From: Streptomyces sp. NBRC 110035
GTDB lineage: Bacteria > Actinomycetota > Actinomycetes > Streptomycetales > Streptomycetaceae
Direction of reading: 5' to 3'
Assembly: GCF_000829695.1 (NCBI RefSeq)
Contig: NZ_BBNN01000047.1
Coordinates: 1 to 64,000 of the forward strand
DNA: 64,000 bases
Part shown: in pieces, positions 28,963 to 38,126 of the stretch
Layout: each line of letters opens with the position of its first letter
Position numbering within the stretch: the first letter of the stretch is position 1
The notes under the pieces: model-generated
Told to the model about the DNA's origin: nothing
The model's database searches: none
Seen by the model: the letters and a program-made list of their open reading frames with translations, nothing else
Program-made: the position numbers and the translations under genes

Positions 28963-29365
28963 CACCCTCCGGGGCGGCGGTCGAGGGTTTCAGCCCCCGC
29001 CGCCCCTTTCCCTCCCGTCCCCGGGGCCGCGCCCCGAACCCCCTTCGGCCCCGACCGGGCCCCGCCCCCGAACGCCGGACGGGCGGGGGTGGCCCACCCC
29101 CGCAGTCCGCCCTCGGCCGGCTGGGCCGACCCGACACCGGCGCGCCCTCGCGACAGGCCCTCGGAAACGCCCGCGGGGCTGCCGCGGGGCCCCGTGCGCC
29201 CGAATAGCGGACGTCGTGTTCTTTTTTTGGACAACCTGTCCACACGGGACCCGTTCGCGTTGACTCTCCCGACCTTCCCTGTGAGTCTTCTCGCCGCCTT
29301 GACATGCACACACCATGTCGGGCTCCCCGTGGCCCGCCCCACGGCCACCTCCCGAAGGAGACAGT
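28963..29365. other. Intergenic region with fumB terminator and aminopeptidase promoter
   Basis: CCCCGCCC (29060-29067) pairs with GGGCGGGG (29081-29088) about 100 bases after the fumarase stop and is a likely terminator. The segment from about 29210 on contains a T-rich run and is relatively A/T-rich, suggesting the promoter of the secreted aminopeptidase. No gene is seen. Confidence 0.55.
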
Positions 29366-30334
29366 GTGAGACGACGATTCACCGTGGCGAGCTTCTCCCT
29401 CGCCGTCGTGCTCGGCTGCGGAACACTCCCCGCCGCGGCCGCCGCTCCCGCGGATACGGGCCGGTCCGTCACCGCCGTGAACGCGCTCGCCGCGCCCGAC
29501 GTCGACGTGACGAAGGTGCGGGCCCACCTGAGCGAGCTCAGCGCCGTCGCCGGCCGCAACGGCGGCAACCGCCGCTCCACCACCCAGGGGTACCGCGACT
29601 CGGTCGCCTACGTGAAGGGCAAGCTGCAGGCGGCCGGGTACACCGTCACCGAGCAGCCCTGCACCTCCGGCTGCACCCGGGGAGCGGGTCCCAACCTGAT
29701 CGCCGAGTGGCCGCAGGGCGACGCGGACCACGTGTACGTGTTCGGCGCCCACCTCGACGGCGTCTCGACGGGTCCCGGCATGAACGACAACGGCTCCGGC
29801 TCGGCCGCACTCCTGGAGAACGCCCTGACCCTGGCCCAGCAGAACCCGGCCATGCGCAACCGGGTCCGCTTCGCCTGGTGGACCGACGAGGAGCAGGGCC
29901 TCAACGGCTCCGAGTTCTACGTCCGTTCGCTGTCCTCCACCCAGCGCTCCAGGATCCGGGCGTACTACAACTTCGACATGATCGCCTCGACCAACGGTGG
30001 CTACTTCATCAACCGCATCACCTCGTCGGCCGCCGCGCCGATGAAGGCGTACTGGGACTCGCTGGGTCTGCGCCCCGAGGAGAACACCGAGGGCGCCGGG
30101 CGCAGCGACGACTACCCCTTCCAGCAGGCCGGCATCCCCACCTCCGGCTACGCGATGGGCGCCGGTGCCCGCAAGACGTCCGCACAGGCCGCCAAATGGG
30201 GCGGCACGGCCGGTTCCTCCTACGACCCCTGCTACCACCGGTCCTGCGACACCCTCACCAACATCAACACCACCGGCCTGAACCGCGCGGCCGACGGCAT
30301 CGCCCACACCCTCTGGCAGCAGGCCGTCTCCTGA
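29366..30334 (+). CDS. Secreted zinc aminopeptidase, M28 family (S. griseus aminopeptidase-like)
   Basis: The 322-residue precursor has a signal peptide (VRRRFTVASFSLAVVLGCGT, then LPAAAAA, about 1-27). The mature M28A enzyme begins near residue 43 (APDVDV). The two-zinc site is complete: His129 (GAHLDG), bridging Asp141 (GMNDNGSG), catalytic Glu175 and ligand Glu176 (TDEEQG), Asp204 (NFDMI) and His291 (DPCYHRSC). The offsets between these residues are the same as in the S. griseus enzyme as I recall it. It releases N-terminal hydrophobic residues from peptides outside the cell. The GTG start has AAGGAG five bases upstream. A hairpin 260 bases downstream ends the transcript. Confidence 0.95.
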   Translation: MRRRFTVASFSLAVVLGCGTLPAAAAAPADTGRSVTAVNALAAPDVDVTKVRAHLSELSAVAGRNGGNRRSTTQGYRDSVAYVKGKLQAAGYTVTEQPCTSGCTRGAGPNLIAEWPQGDADHVYVFGAHLDGVSTGPGMNDNGSGSAALLENALTLAQQNPAMRNRVRFAWWTDEEQGLNGSEFYVRSLSSTQRSRIRAYYNFDMIASTNGGYFINRITSSAAAPMKAYWDSLGLRPEENTEGAGRSDDYPFQQAGIPTSGYAMGAGARKTSAQAAKWGGTAGSSYDPCYHRSCDTLTNINTTGLNRAADGIAHTLWQQAVS

Positions 30335-30717
30335 AACCGGGAAGCCGCCGGTTCCCGGCCCGCCGGGGTACGGGGGTCCACGCCCGGGGCCGACGGCGGC
30401 ACGCTCACCGCGCCCTCCGACGCCGACGCCCGGAGCGGGTGCGTACGGCGCCCGGCCGGCCCGACGCCGTACGCGGGCAGCCGGGCGGCCGTCCCCCCGC
30501 GGGTCGGTGAGAGCACGTCCCCGCGAACGGTCCTCCCGGCCGACGACGCGTGCCTGCGGGGCATCCGGCCGGCCCCGGCCTCCACGCGGCGCTCCGCCCC
30601 GTCACTCCCTCGTGGCGGGGCGGAGCCCGTTGCGGGTACCCGCGCGGAACGCCGGCAAGGGGCCGGCAGGAATACACACGGCCCGCACCACTGCTGTGGA
30701 CCTTCGGAGGTACGACG
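30335..30717. other. Intergenic region between the aminopeptidase and fumC
   Basis: This 383-base region holds the terminator at 30591-30626 and a good ribosome site (CGGAGG) just before fumC. A frame open from 30550 continues into fumC but has no coding character upstream of 30718. Confidence 0.5.
30591..30626 (+). terminator. Hairpin after the aminopeptidase gene
   Basis: GCTCCGCCCCG (30591-30601) pairs perfectly with CGGGGCGGAGC (30616-30626), with a 14-base loop. Confidence 0.65.
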
Positions 30718-32121
30718 ATGACGACCACGGACGACAGCCGGCACTACCGCATCGAGCACGACTCCATGGGGGAGGTGAAGGTACCCGCCGACGCCAAGTG
30801 GCGGGCCCAGACGCAGCGGGCCGTGGAGAACTTCCCGGTCTCGGGACAGCGCATCGAACGCGCCCACATCGAGGCCCTCGCCCGGATCAAGGGCGCCGCG
30901 GCGAAGGTGAACGCGCGTCTCGGCGTGCTGGACGAGGACATCGCCGAGGCGATCGGCGAGGCGGCCGGGGAGGTCGCCGGGGGAAAGTGGGACGAGCACT
31001 TCCCCGTCGACGTGTTCCAGACGGGCTCGGGCACCTCGTCCCACATGAACACCAACGAGGTCATCGCCACCCTGGCGACCGAGCGGCTCGGGCGCCCCGT
31101 GCATCCCAACGACCACGTCAACGCCTCCCAGTCGTCCAACGACGTCTTCCCGTCCTCGATCCACATCGCCGCCACCGCCGCCGTCACCCGGGACCTCGTA
31201 CCGGCCCTCGAGCACCTCGCGGCCTCGCTGGAGCGCAAGGCCGAGGAGTTCGCCGACGTGGTGAAGTCGGGGCGCACGCACCTGATGGACGCCACGCCCG
31301 TCACCCTCGGGCAGGAGTTCGGCGGGTACGCGGCCCAGGTGCGGTACGGGGTCGAGCGACTGCACGCCTCCCTCCCCCGGCTGGCCGAGCTGCCCCTCGG
31401 CGGAACCGCCGTCGGCACCGGCATCAACACCCCGCCCGGATTCCCGGCCGCCGTCATCGAGGAGGTCGCCCGGGTCACCGGACTGCCGCTGACCGAGGCC
31501 CGCGACCACTTCGAGGCGCAGGGCGCGCGGGACGGCATCGTGGAGACCAGCGGCCAGCTGCGGACGATCGCGGTCGGCCTGACGAAGATCGCCAATGACC
31601 TGCGCTGGATGGCCTCGGGCCCCCGCACCGGCCTCGCCGAGATCACCCTGCCCGACCTCCAGCCCGGCTCCTCGATCATGCCCGGCAAGGTCAACCCGGT
31701 CGTCCCGGAGGCCGTGCTCATGGTGAGCGCGCAGGTCGTCGGCAACGACGTGACCGTTGCCACCGCCGGTGCCGCCGGCAACTTCGAGCTCAACGTGATG
31801 CTGCCGGTCATCGCGAAGAACGTCCTGGAGTCGATCAGGCTGCTCGCGAACGCCTCCCGGCTGCTCGCCGACCGCACGGTCGACGGGATCGTCGCCGACC
31901 GCGAGCGGGCCCGGGAGTACGCCGAGTCCTCGCCGTCCGTGGTCACCCCGCTCAACAGGTACATCGGCTACGAGGAGGCCGCGAAGGTCGCCAAGAAGGC
32001 ACTGGCGCAGCGGAAGACCATCCGCCAGGTGGTCCTGGAGAGCGGGTACGTCGAGCGCGGCGACCTCACCGTGGAGCAGCTCGACGAGGCGCTGGACGTC
32101 CTGCGGATGACGCACCCGTGA
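30718..32121 (+). CDS. fumC: Fumarate hydratase, class II
   Basis: The 467-residue enzyme belongs to the aspartase/fumarase superfamily. Signature segments are TGSGTSSHMNTNEVIA, HVNASQSSNDVFPSS, SGRTHLMDATPVTLGQEFGG and the superfamily motif PGSSIMPGKVNPVVPEA. Residues for the class II catalytic Ser loop (SSIMPGKVN) and His (GRTHLMDA) are present. It is the oxygen-stable, metal-free counterpart of the class I enzyme encoded 1.8 kb upstream. The pair probably lets the TCA cycle run under iron limitation or oxidative stress. The ATG at 30718 has CGGAGG seven bases upstream; the upstream extension is rejected. Confidence 0.95.
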   Translation: MTTTDDSRHYRIEHDSMGEVKVPADAKWRAQTQRAVENFPVSGQRIERAHIEALARIKGAAAKVNARLGVLDEDIAEAIGEAAGEVAGGKWDEHFPVDVFQTGSGTSSHMNTNEVIATLATERLGRPVHPNDHVNASQSSNDVFPSSIHIAATAAVTRDLVPALEHLAASLERKAEEFADVVKSGRTHLMDATPVTLGQEFGGYAAQVRYGVERLHASLPRLAELPLGGTAVGTGINTPPGFPAAVIEEVARVTGLPLTEARDHFEAQGARDGIVETSGQLRTIAVGLTKIANDLRWMASGPRTGLAEITLPDLQPGSSIMPGKVNPVVPEAVLMVSAQVVGNDVTVATAGAAGNFELNVMLPVIAKNVLESIRLLANASRLLADRTVDGIVADRERAREYAESSPSVVTPLNRYIGYEEAAKVAKKALAQRKTIRQVVLESGYVERGDLTVEQLDEALDVLRMTHP

Positions 32122-32259
32122 GGCGGCGCGGCCGAGGCGTACCGCTCCGCCGCGTCCCGGCCGCCCCCCGTCGCGACCCCTCCATGTCCACACCGTGTCC
32201 CCGGTGTTCCGCACGGGTGAAGCGTGACGGGGACCGCAGCGATCTGTGCCTGCGGCACC

Positions 32260-32271
32260 TAATATCTGCCC
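32260..32271 (+). promoter_or_regulatory. Strong -10 box of a probable leaderless DUF402 transcript
   Basis: TAATAT (32260-32265) is six bases before the ATG at 32272. It is an unusually A/T-rich hexamer for this genome, and no ribosome site is present. Confidence 0.6.
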
Positions 32272-32949
32272 ATGGCAGAGGGCGGAGCAGCAGGACGCGG
32301 CAACGGCCGCTGGGCACCGGGGACGCAGGTCCTGTGGCGCTACCGGGAGAACGGCGGCGCGCGCTTGCACATCGCGCGCCCCGTCACGGTCGTGCGCGAC
32401 GATCCCGAACTGCTCGCCGCGTGGATGGCGCCCGGCACCGAGTGCGTGAAGCCGGTGCTCGCCGACGGCACCCCCGTGCACCAGGAACCCCTCCGCACCC
32501 GGTACACCAAGCCCCGTACGGTCCAGCGCGGCCGCTGGACCGGGACCGGTGTGCTGAAACTGGCCCGGCCCGGTGAGCCCTGGTCGGTGTGGCTGTTCTG
32601 GGACCAGGGCTGGCGGTTCAAGAACTGGTACGTGAACCTGGAGGAACCACTGGCCCGTTGGGCCGGCGGGGTGGACTCCGAGGACCACTTTCTGGACATC
32701 TCCGTTCATCCGGACCGCAGTTGGCACTGGCGGGACGAGGACGAGTTCGCGCAGGCCCAGCGGGACGGACTGGTGGACGCCGCACTGGCCGGCCGGGTGC
32801 GGGAGGCGGGCCGGGAGGCGACGGCCGTGATCTCCCGGTGGGGATCCCCGTTCTCGGACGGCTGGCAGAACTGGCGCCCGGATCCGTCGTGGGCGGTACC
32901 TTCACTGCCATCGGACTGGGACCGCACGCCCGCGCATCTGTCGCCGTGA
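32272..32949 (+). CDS. DUF402 protein (FomD-like fold)
   Basis: The 225-residue protein has the DUF402 core: GTQVLWRYRENGGARLHIAR, GTGVLKLARPGEPWSVWLFW, WRFKNWYVNLEEPLARW, DHFLDISVHPDRSWHWRDED and EFAQAQRDGLVDAALAG. The family includes the nucleotide hydrolases FomD (fosfomycin pathway) and Ntdp (nucleoside diphosphatase), in which the KNWYVNLE and DxxLDxxV segments coordinate metal and phosphate. A cytoplasmic nucleotide phosphohydrolase is therefore plausible, but the substrate is unknown. The start is supported by a -10 box six bases upstream. Confidence 0.85.
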   Translation: MAEGGAAGRGNGRWAPGTQVLWRYRENGGARLHIARPVTVVRDDPELLAAWMAPGTECVKPVLADGTPVHQEPLRTRYTKPRTVQRGRWTGTGVLKLARPGEPWSVWLFWDQGWRFKNWYVNLEEPLARWAGGVDSEDHFLDISVHPDRSWHWRDEDEFAQAQRDGLVDAALAGRVREAGREATAVISRWGSPFSDGWQNWRPDPSWAVPSLPSDWDRTPAHLSP

Positions 32950-33279
32950 GACTCTTGATGCATCCCGGGTCAGGAAACGTAGGATCGTCCTCCGCAAGGC
33001 ACTGGGCGGCAGCAACTTCCGCAGTAAGCGCTGGGTTTGACCGAACGTCACCGAGGGGCGGCAGGACGTGAGCGAGGGGTACGGCACCACCGGTGCGGGC
33101 CGGGAACGGCCGGCGGGCGGCACACAGGCAGGCGCTCACCACGCGGAGATCCCGTTCCCGGGGCAGGCGTTCTGGGTATCGGAGTTTCGCCAGGGCGTAC
33201 GGTGTGCACGGCGTGCGTCCCCGGCCTCACGTTCACGGGGCAGGCGGGAACGTGAGAAACGGGCCGTGGCCCCGGACGG
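32950..33279. other. Intergenic region before the third SpoIIE phosphatase
   Basis: This 330-base region has no convincing gene. A 76-residue frame beginning at GTG 33068 has a fair ribosome site (AGGA) but no recognisable domain, and it overlaps the phosphatase start. I regard it as leader DNA. The first 90 bases are relatively A/T-rich and probably contain the promoter. Confidence 0.5.
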
Positions 33280-35442
33280 ATGGACTCGACACGCGTGACG
33301 GAGCAGCCGACCTCCTACGAGCGCCCGGAACCGGGCGTCACCCCCGCGGACGCCCGCGGGGCGTTCCCGCCTGCCTCGGCCCCGGCACACGGCCCCGGCT
33401 CGACATCGTCGTCATCGCCGCCCCCGGCGGCGGATACGGCCGGGCCCGGCGCCGAGCACTCCCAGCCGCAGGCCGGGCAGGAATCCGAACCCGACACCCA
33501 CCGGCCTCGGCCCGCGTCCGAGGCCATCCCGCTCCAGCCGGCCGGAGGACAGAAACCCGACGTGCACGACCACCCGGCATCGGACCATCTGACAGCGGAC
33601 CACCCGGCAGCGGTCCCTTCGGCACCCGACGGTGCGTCCCCGGAGCAGGCGTCCCCGGACCGCTCCGTACCCGTCCCCGACGGCCCCGAGCGGCGCACCG
33701 GTCAGGCGCCCCCGCCCGGGAAGCCCACGCCGATGCGGCGGGACGGGGACCGGCTGAGGTTCGTCGGCGCCGCGCCCCGGCGGATCGCCCGCGGCATCGA
33801 TCTCGAAGAGATCGTGATGGGTCTGTGCCGGGCCACCGTGCCCACTTTCGCCGACACCATCCTGGTCTATCTGCGCGAGCCGCTGCCGGTCGGTGACGAG
33901 CGGCCCACCGGCCCGCTGGTGCTGCGGCTGCGGCGCAGCGACCGGATCCCGGCCGAGCGCGACACCGAAGGCGGATTCGTGCCGGCCGCCACGCCCGCAC
34001 CCTCGGAACTGGACTCCATCGGCTCGGAGCGGTGCACGGTGCGGCCCGGCAGCGCGCTCGCCGAAGTGCTGCGCGGCGTACGGCCGGTGTTCACCGACGC
34101 GCCCGCCGCACGTGCCGCGCTGCCCGAACTCCTGGGCGAAGGTGCGGAATCGGCCGTACCCGGCGGTCAGCGGGCGATCCTCGCGCCGCTGCGCGGCCGG
34201 CGCCGGGTGATCGGCGCGGCCCTGTTCCTGCGCGGCCCCGAGCGCATCGCCTTCGAGGCCGACGACCTGCTGGTCGCCGCCCAGCTCGCCACGCACAGCG
34301 CCCTCGGCATCGACAAGGCGGTGCTGTACGGGCGGGAGGCGTACATCGCGGACGAGTTGCAGCGGACCATGCTGCCGGAGAACCTGCCGCGCTGCACCGG
34401 CGTGCGGCTGGCCTCCCGCTATCTGCCGGCCGCCGAGACCGCGCGCGTGGGCGGTGACTGGTACGACGCCATCCCGCTGCCCGGCAGCAGGGTCGCACTG
34501 GTCGTCGGCGACGTCATGGGGCACTCCATGACCTCCGCCGCGATCATGGGCCAACTGCGCACCACCGCGCAGACCCTGGCCGGTCTCGACCTGCCGCCGC
34601 AGGAGGTGCTGCACCACCTCGACGAGCAGGCGCAGCGGCTCGGCGCGGACCGCATGGCGACCTGTCTGTACGCGGTGTACGACCCGGTCGCGCACCGCAT
34701 CACCATCGCCAACGCCGGTCATCCGCCGCCCATTCTGCTGCCCATCGGCGGGCGGGCCGAGGTGCTGCGGGTGCCCGCGGGCGCCCCGATCGGGGTCGGC
34801 GGCGTGGACTTCGAGGCGGTCGAACTGGACGCGCCCGCCGGGGCGACGCTGCTGCTCTACACGGACGGCCTGGTCGAGTCCCGGCTGCGGGACGTGTGGA
34901 CCGGCATCGACCAGCTGCGCGACAAGCTCGCCGCGACCGCGCAGCTGACCGGCCCGGACCATCCGCCGCCACTGGAGGCGCTGTGCGACGAGGTGCTCGA
35001 CATGCTCGGTCCGGGCGACCGGGACGACGACATCGCGCTGCTCGCCGCCCGCTTCGACGGGATCGCGCCGAACGACGTGGCGTACTGGTTCCTCGAGCCG
35101 GAGGACGCAGCTCCCGGCCGGGCCCGCCGGCTGGCCCGCCGGGCACTGTCCCGGTGGGGCATGGAGGACCTGAGCGACTCGGTGGAGCTGCTGGTCAGCG
35201 AGGTGGTCACCAACGCGGTCCGGTACGCCTCCCGCCCGGTCACCCTGCGGCTGCTGCGTACGGACGTCCTGCGCTGCGAGGTCGGTGACGACGTGCCCCA
35301 GCTCCCGCGGCTGCGCCAGGCACGCGCCACGGACGAGGGCGGCCGCGGCCTCTACCTGGTCAACCGCCTGGCCCGCCGCTGGGGCGCGACCCGGCTGAGC
35401 ACCGGCAAGGTGGTGTGGTTCGAGCTGAACCACGGCGGCTGA
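33280..35442 (+). CDS. GAF-SpoIIE phosphatase with fused RsbW-like ATPase domain
   Basis: The 720-residue protein begins with a disordered Pro/Ala/Asp-rich tail (1-155). A GAF-like domain follows (about 165-355), then a PP2C/SpoIIE phosphatase (about 365-590) with GGDWYDAIPL, GDVMGHSM, NAGHPPPIL, YTDGLVESR and GDRDDDIALL. The C-terminal HATPase_c_2 domain (about 605-718) has ELLVSEVVTNAVRYAS and ATDEGGRGLYLVN. Like the first phosphatase in the window it joins phosphatase and anti-sigma kinase modules in one chain. The start is uncertain: ATG 33280 and GTG 33295 are both possible and neither has a strong ribosome site. It converges with the penicillin-binding protein gene through a very strong terminator. 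Confidence 0.88.
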   Translation: MDSTRVTEQPTSYERPEPGVTPADARGAFPPASAPAHGPGSTSSSSPPPAADTAGPGAEHSQPQAGQESEPDTHRPRPASEAIPLQPAGGQKPDVHDHPASDHLTADHPAAVPSAPDGASPEQASPDRSVPVPDGPERRTGQAPPPGKPTPMRRDGDRLRFVGAAPRRIARGIDLEEIVMGLCRATVPTFADTILVYLREPLPVGDERPTGPLVLRLRRSDRIPAERDTEGGFVPAATPAPSELDSIGSERCTVRPGSALAEVLRGVRPVFTDAPAARAALPELLGEGAESAVPGGQRAILAPLRGRRRVIGAALFLRGPERIAFEADDLLVAAQLATHSALGIDKAVLYGREAYIADELQRTMLPENLPRCTGVRLASRYLPAAETARVGGDWYDAIPLPGSRVALVVGDVMGHSMTSAAIMGQLRTTAQTLAGLDLPPQEVLHHLDEQAQRLGADRMATCLYAVYDPVAHRITIANAGHPPPILLPIGGRAEVLRVPAGAPIGVGGVDFEAVELDAPAGATLLLYTDGLVESRLRDVWTGIDQLRDKLAATAQLTGPDHPPPLEALCDEVLDMLGPGDRDDDIALLAARFDGIAPNDVAYWFLEPEDAAPGRARRLARRALSRWGMEDLSDSVELLVSEVVTNAVRYASRPVTLRLLRTDVLRCEVGDDVPQLPRLRQARATDEGGRGLYLVNRLARRWGATRLSTGKVVWFELNHGG

Positions 35443-35480
35443 ACCACGGCTGCTGAGGCACGGCACACACGCCGAGCCGC

Positions 35481-35532
35481 ACGCATGAGTGGGGGCGCCC
35501 GACGTCGTCATCGGGCGCCCCCACTCATGCGT
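35481..35532. terminator. Very strong bidirectional terminator
   Basis: Perfect 22-base arms (35481-35502 with 35511-35532) and an eight-base loop CGTCGTCA lie between the convergent phosphatase and PBP genes. It is the longest uninterrupted inverted repeat in the window. Confidence 0.95.
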
Positions 35533-35540
35533 CTTCCCGC

Positions 35541-37835
35541 CTACTGCTGCTCCCCGCCGTCCGGTGTCTCGTCCGGGTCGGGCGGGATCTCGTCGGTGGG
35601 CGGGGTGGAGGCCGGCGACGACGGCGGTGTGGTCGTCGGCTCCTCGGCCGGGGGCTCGGTCGTCGGTTCCTCGGTCGTCGGTTCCTCGGTCGTCGGGGCC
35701 TGCGTGGTCGGTTCCCCGGTCGTCGGTTCCTCGGTGGGCGACTGGGACGGCGACGCGGGCGCCGACGAGGACGGGGACGGGGCGACGGCCGCTCCCTGGT
35801 CGGTCTCCAGGTCGAACCTGCTGGTCTCCTCCATCACGCCGAAGGTGTACGCGGCCCAGATCTGCGCCGGGAAGCCGCCTCCGTTGACCCGGTCCTGGCC
35901 GCCCGCACCGTACATCTCGACCTGCGGGTGCGGGGCCTTGTCGTCCTCGCCGAACAGGCCGACCGTGGTGACCAGGTCGGGGGTGTAGCCGGCGAACCAG
36001 GCCGACTTGTTGTTGTCGGAGGTGCCCGTCTTGCCGGCGACCGGCTGACCGTCGCGCAGCGGGTTGTCCCGGACCGAGGCCTGCGCGGTGCCGTCGTCGA
36101 CCACGCCGGTCAGGACCGAGGTCACCGTGTCGGCGGCCTCACGGCTGATGGCCTGCTCGCCGACGGCGTCCGGGATGGTGACGGTGCGGTTGAGGTGCTC
36201 CGCCGACTTGATGAGCGTCGGGGTGGTGCGCTCGCCGTGGTTGTCGAGGGTGGCGTACACGGCGGCCATGTCCAGCGGGCTCGCGCCCATGGAGCCCAGG
36301 GTCTGGGCGGGCACCGCCTCCAGGTCCTCGGCGTCCATGCCGAGCCTGCCCGCGGTCTCCATCACCTTCTCCATGCCGACGTCGACGCCCATCTGCGCGA
36401 AGACGGAGTTGACGGACCTGTTCATGGCCGTCTGGACGGTGATGTCGCCGTAGTCCTTGTCGTCCTCGTTCTCCGGGGCGAAGCCGACCTTCGTGCCGTC
36501 GTCCTCGACGGGGCGCTTGCTGGTGCCGTCGTAGACGGTGCCGGCCGCGATCGGCCGGCCGTCCTGCGTCTCGGCCTCCTCCTCGACGGCGGCGGCCAGG
36601 ATCACCGGCTTGAAGGTGGAGGCGGGCTGGTAGTCGGAGCGGGTCGCGTTGTTCGTGAAGTGCTTGAGGTAGTCCACGCCGCCGTACATCGCCACGACCG
36701 CGCCGGTCTTCGGGTCCACGGAGACGGCGCCGGCCTGGACGTCGGCGTCGACCTCGCGCTCCCCGGCGTCCAGCTTGCCGGTGAGCTGGGTCTGGACCGC
36801 CTCCTCCAGCGCCTTCTGATTCCTCTTGTCGATGTTGAGGGTGACGGTCCAGCCGCCGAGGTCGACCAGGGCGTCGGCCTCCTTGGCGTCCGCGGCGGTG
36901 CCCTGGTCGACCAGCCGGCGCTTCAGCGCGGCGTTGGCCTCGTTCACCAGGTAGCCGACCTGGCCGGCCTGGCCCGGATTGCCCTTGGGGTCCTTGGGCA
37001 CCGGGAACTCCATGCCGGACCGCTCGGCGGCGTCCAGCCACTTCTCCTCGACCATGTTGTCCAGGACGTAGTTCCAGCGGTTCTTGACGAGCTTCTTGCC
37101 GGTGTCCGAGGCCACCGCCCAGTCGTACTGGCTCGGTGCCTGGAGGAGTGCGGCGAGGTAGGCGCCCTGCTCGGCGGTCAGGTCCTCGGCGTCGACCCGG
37201 TAGTAGGCCTGGGCGGCGGCCTGGACACCGTAGGCGCCGCGGCCGTAGTAGCTGGTGTTCATGTAGCCGGCGAGGATGTGGTCCTTGGACTTCTCCCGGT
37301 CCAGCTTCAGGGAGATGACGAGCTCCTGGAGCTTGCGCGAGACCGTCTGCTCCTGGGTCAGGTAGTAGTTCTTCACGTACTGCTGGGTGATCGTCGAACC
37401 ACCCTGCGCGCCCTTGCCTGCCACGGTGTTGAGCAGACCGCGCGCGGTGCCCTTGAGGTCGACGCCGGCGTCCTGGTAGAACGTCTTGTTCTCGGCGGCG
37501 ACGAACGCCCGCTGGACCGGCTTGGGGACCTGCGCCAGGTCGACGACCTCACGGTTGACCTCGCCGTCGCGGGCCATGACCGAGCCGTCGCTGTACTTGT
37601 AGACGTTGCTCTGCTGCTGGGCGTCGGCGTTCCCCTCGGGGATGTCGATCACCATGTACAGCACGATGAAGGCGCCCATGCCGAGCAGGCAGAGGCCGAA
37701 GGCCGTGCCGAGGATCTTCTTCCAGGTGAAGAGGCGGCGTATCCGGCCCGGGCCGTTCCCGCCCGACGAACGGCCCTCGGATGCCGCACGGTGCCCACCG
37801 CGCTGCCGTGCGCGTCGTTCTTCCGCTCGTCCCAT
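35541..37835 (-). CDS. Class A penicillin-binding protein (glycosyltransferase/transpeptidase)
   Basis: The 764-residue bifunctional peptidoglycan synthase has a basic cytoplasmic tail and a membrane anchor (about 41-63). The GT51 glycosyltransferase domain (about 85-265) has catalytic Glu115 (VAAENKTFY) and GGSTITQQYVKN. The transpeptidase domain (about 340-630) has Ser406 in the STFK motif, Ser474-Val-Asn476 (SxN) and Lys602-Thr-Gly604 (KTG). The C-terminal 95 residues are a low-complexity Thr/Glu/Pro tail with EEPTT repeats, probably a spacer into the cell wall. It polymerises glycan strands and cross-links stem peptides outside the membrane. The ATG start lacks a clear ribosome site. Confidence 0.95.
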   Translation of the reverse strand: MGRAEERRARQRGGHRAASEGRSSGGNGPGRIRRLFTWKKILGTAFGLCLLGMGAFIVLYMVIDIPEGNADAQQQSNVYKYSDGSVMARDGEVNREVVDLAQVPKPVQRAFVAAENKTFYQDAGVDLKGTARGLLNTVAGKGAQGGSTITQQYVKNYYLTQEQTVSRKLQELVISLKLDREKSKDHILAGYMNTSYYGRGAYGVQAAAQAYYRVDAEDLTAEQGAYLAALLQAPSQYDWAVASDTGKKLVKNRWNYVLDNMVEEKWLDAAERSGMEFPVPKDPKGNPGQAGQVGYLVNEANAALKRRLVDQGTAADAKEADALVDLGGWTVTLNIDKRNQKALEEAVQTQLTGKLDAGEREVDADVQAGAVSVDPKTGAVVAMYGGVDYLKHFTNNATRSDYQPASTFKPVILAAAVEEEAETQDGRPIAAGTVYDGTSKRPVEDDGTKVGFAPENEDDKDYGDITVQTAMNRSVNSVFAQMGVDVGMEKVMETAGRLGMDAEDLEAVPAQTLGSMGASPLDMAAVYATLDNHGERTTPTLIKSAEHLNRTVTIPDAVGEQAISREAADTVTSVLTGVVDDGTAQASVRDNPLRDGQPVAGKTGTSDNNKSAWFAGYTPDLVTTVGLFGEDDKAPHPQVEMYGAGGQDRVNGGGFPAQIWAAYTFGVMEETSRFDLETDQGAAVAPSPSSSAPASPSQSPTEEPTTGEPTTQAPTTEEPTTEEPTTEPPAEEPTTTPPSSPASTPPTDEIPPDPDETPDGGEQQ

Positions 37836-38048
37836 GGGTCCGCTCTGCTCCGCTTCGTTCGTGTGTGCTGGCGATGCACACGGGTTCGCCGCTCAGGTCA
37901 ACTCCGCAAGCTAACACCGGAAGCTATGACAAACATCGACTGATCCGGCCTTTACGGGCGTGACAATCAGCACCCTCCCCACCGGAACCTCCTCCCGCCT
38001 CACCAGAACCGACGTGCGAAACCTGTTCACGGCTGCCGCGAAACGTTA

Positions 38049-38062
38049 AAGTGATATCACTT
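38049..38062. promoter_or_regulatory. Perfect palindrome upstream of the SPFH-RHH pair (probable operator)
   Basis: AAGTGATATCACTT is a perfect 14-base palindrome 65 bases upstream of the SPFH start, inside an unusually A/T-rich stretch. The second gene of the pair encodes a ribbon-helix-helix protein, a class that binds such short palindromes and usually represses its own operon. This makes it a good candidate for the autoregulatory site. Confidence 0.65.
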
Positions 38063-38126
38063 GGATAGACAGGCGCCAGCGGCATCCAGGTCGCGCCGCG
38101 GCGCCCCGAGATACGGGGGATCACCC

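Noticed and set aside
33068..33298. 76-codon plus-strand frame upstream of the third SpoIIE phosphatase
   Set aside because: It has a fair ribosome site but Arg/Gly-rich content without a recognisable domain, and it overlaps the phosphatase start. More likely leader DNA.
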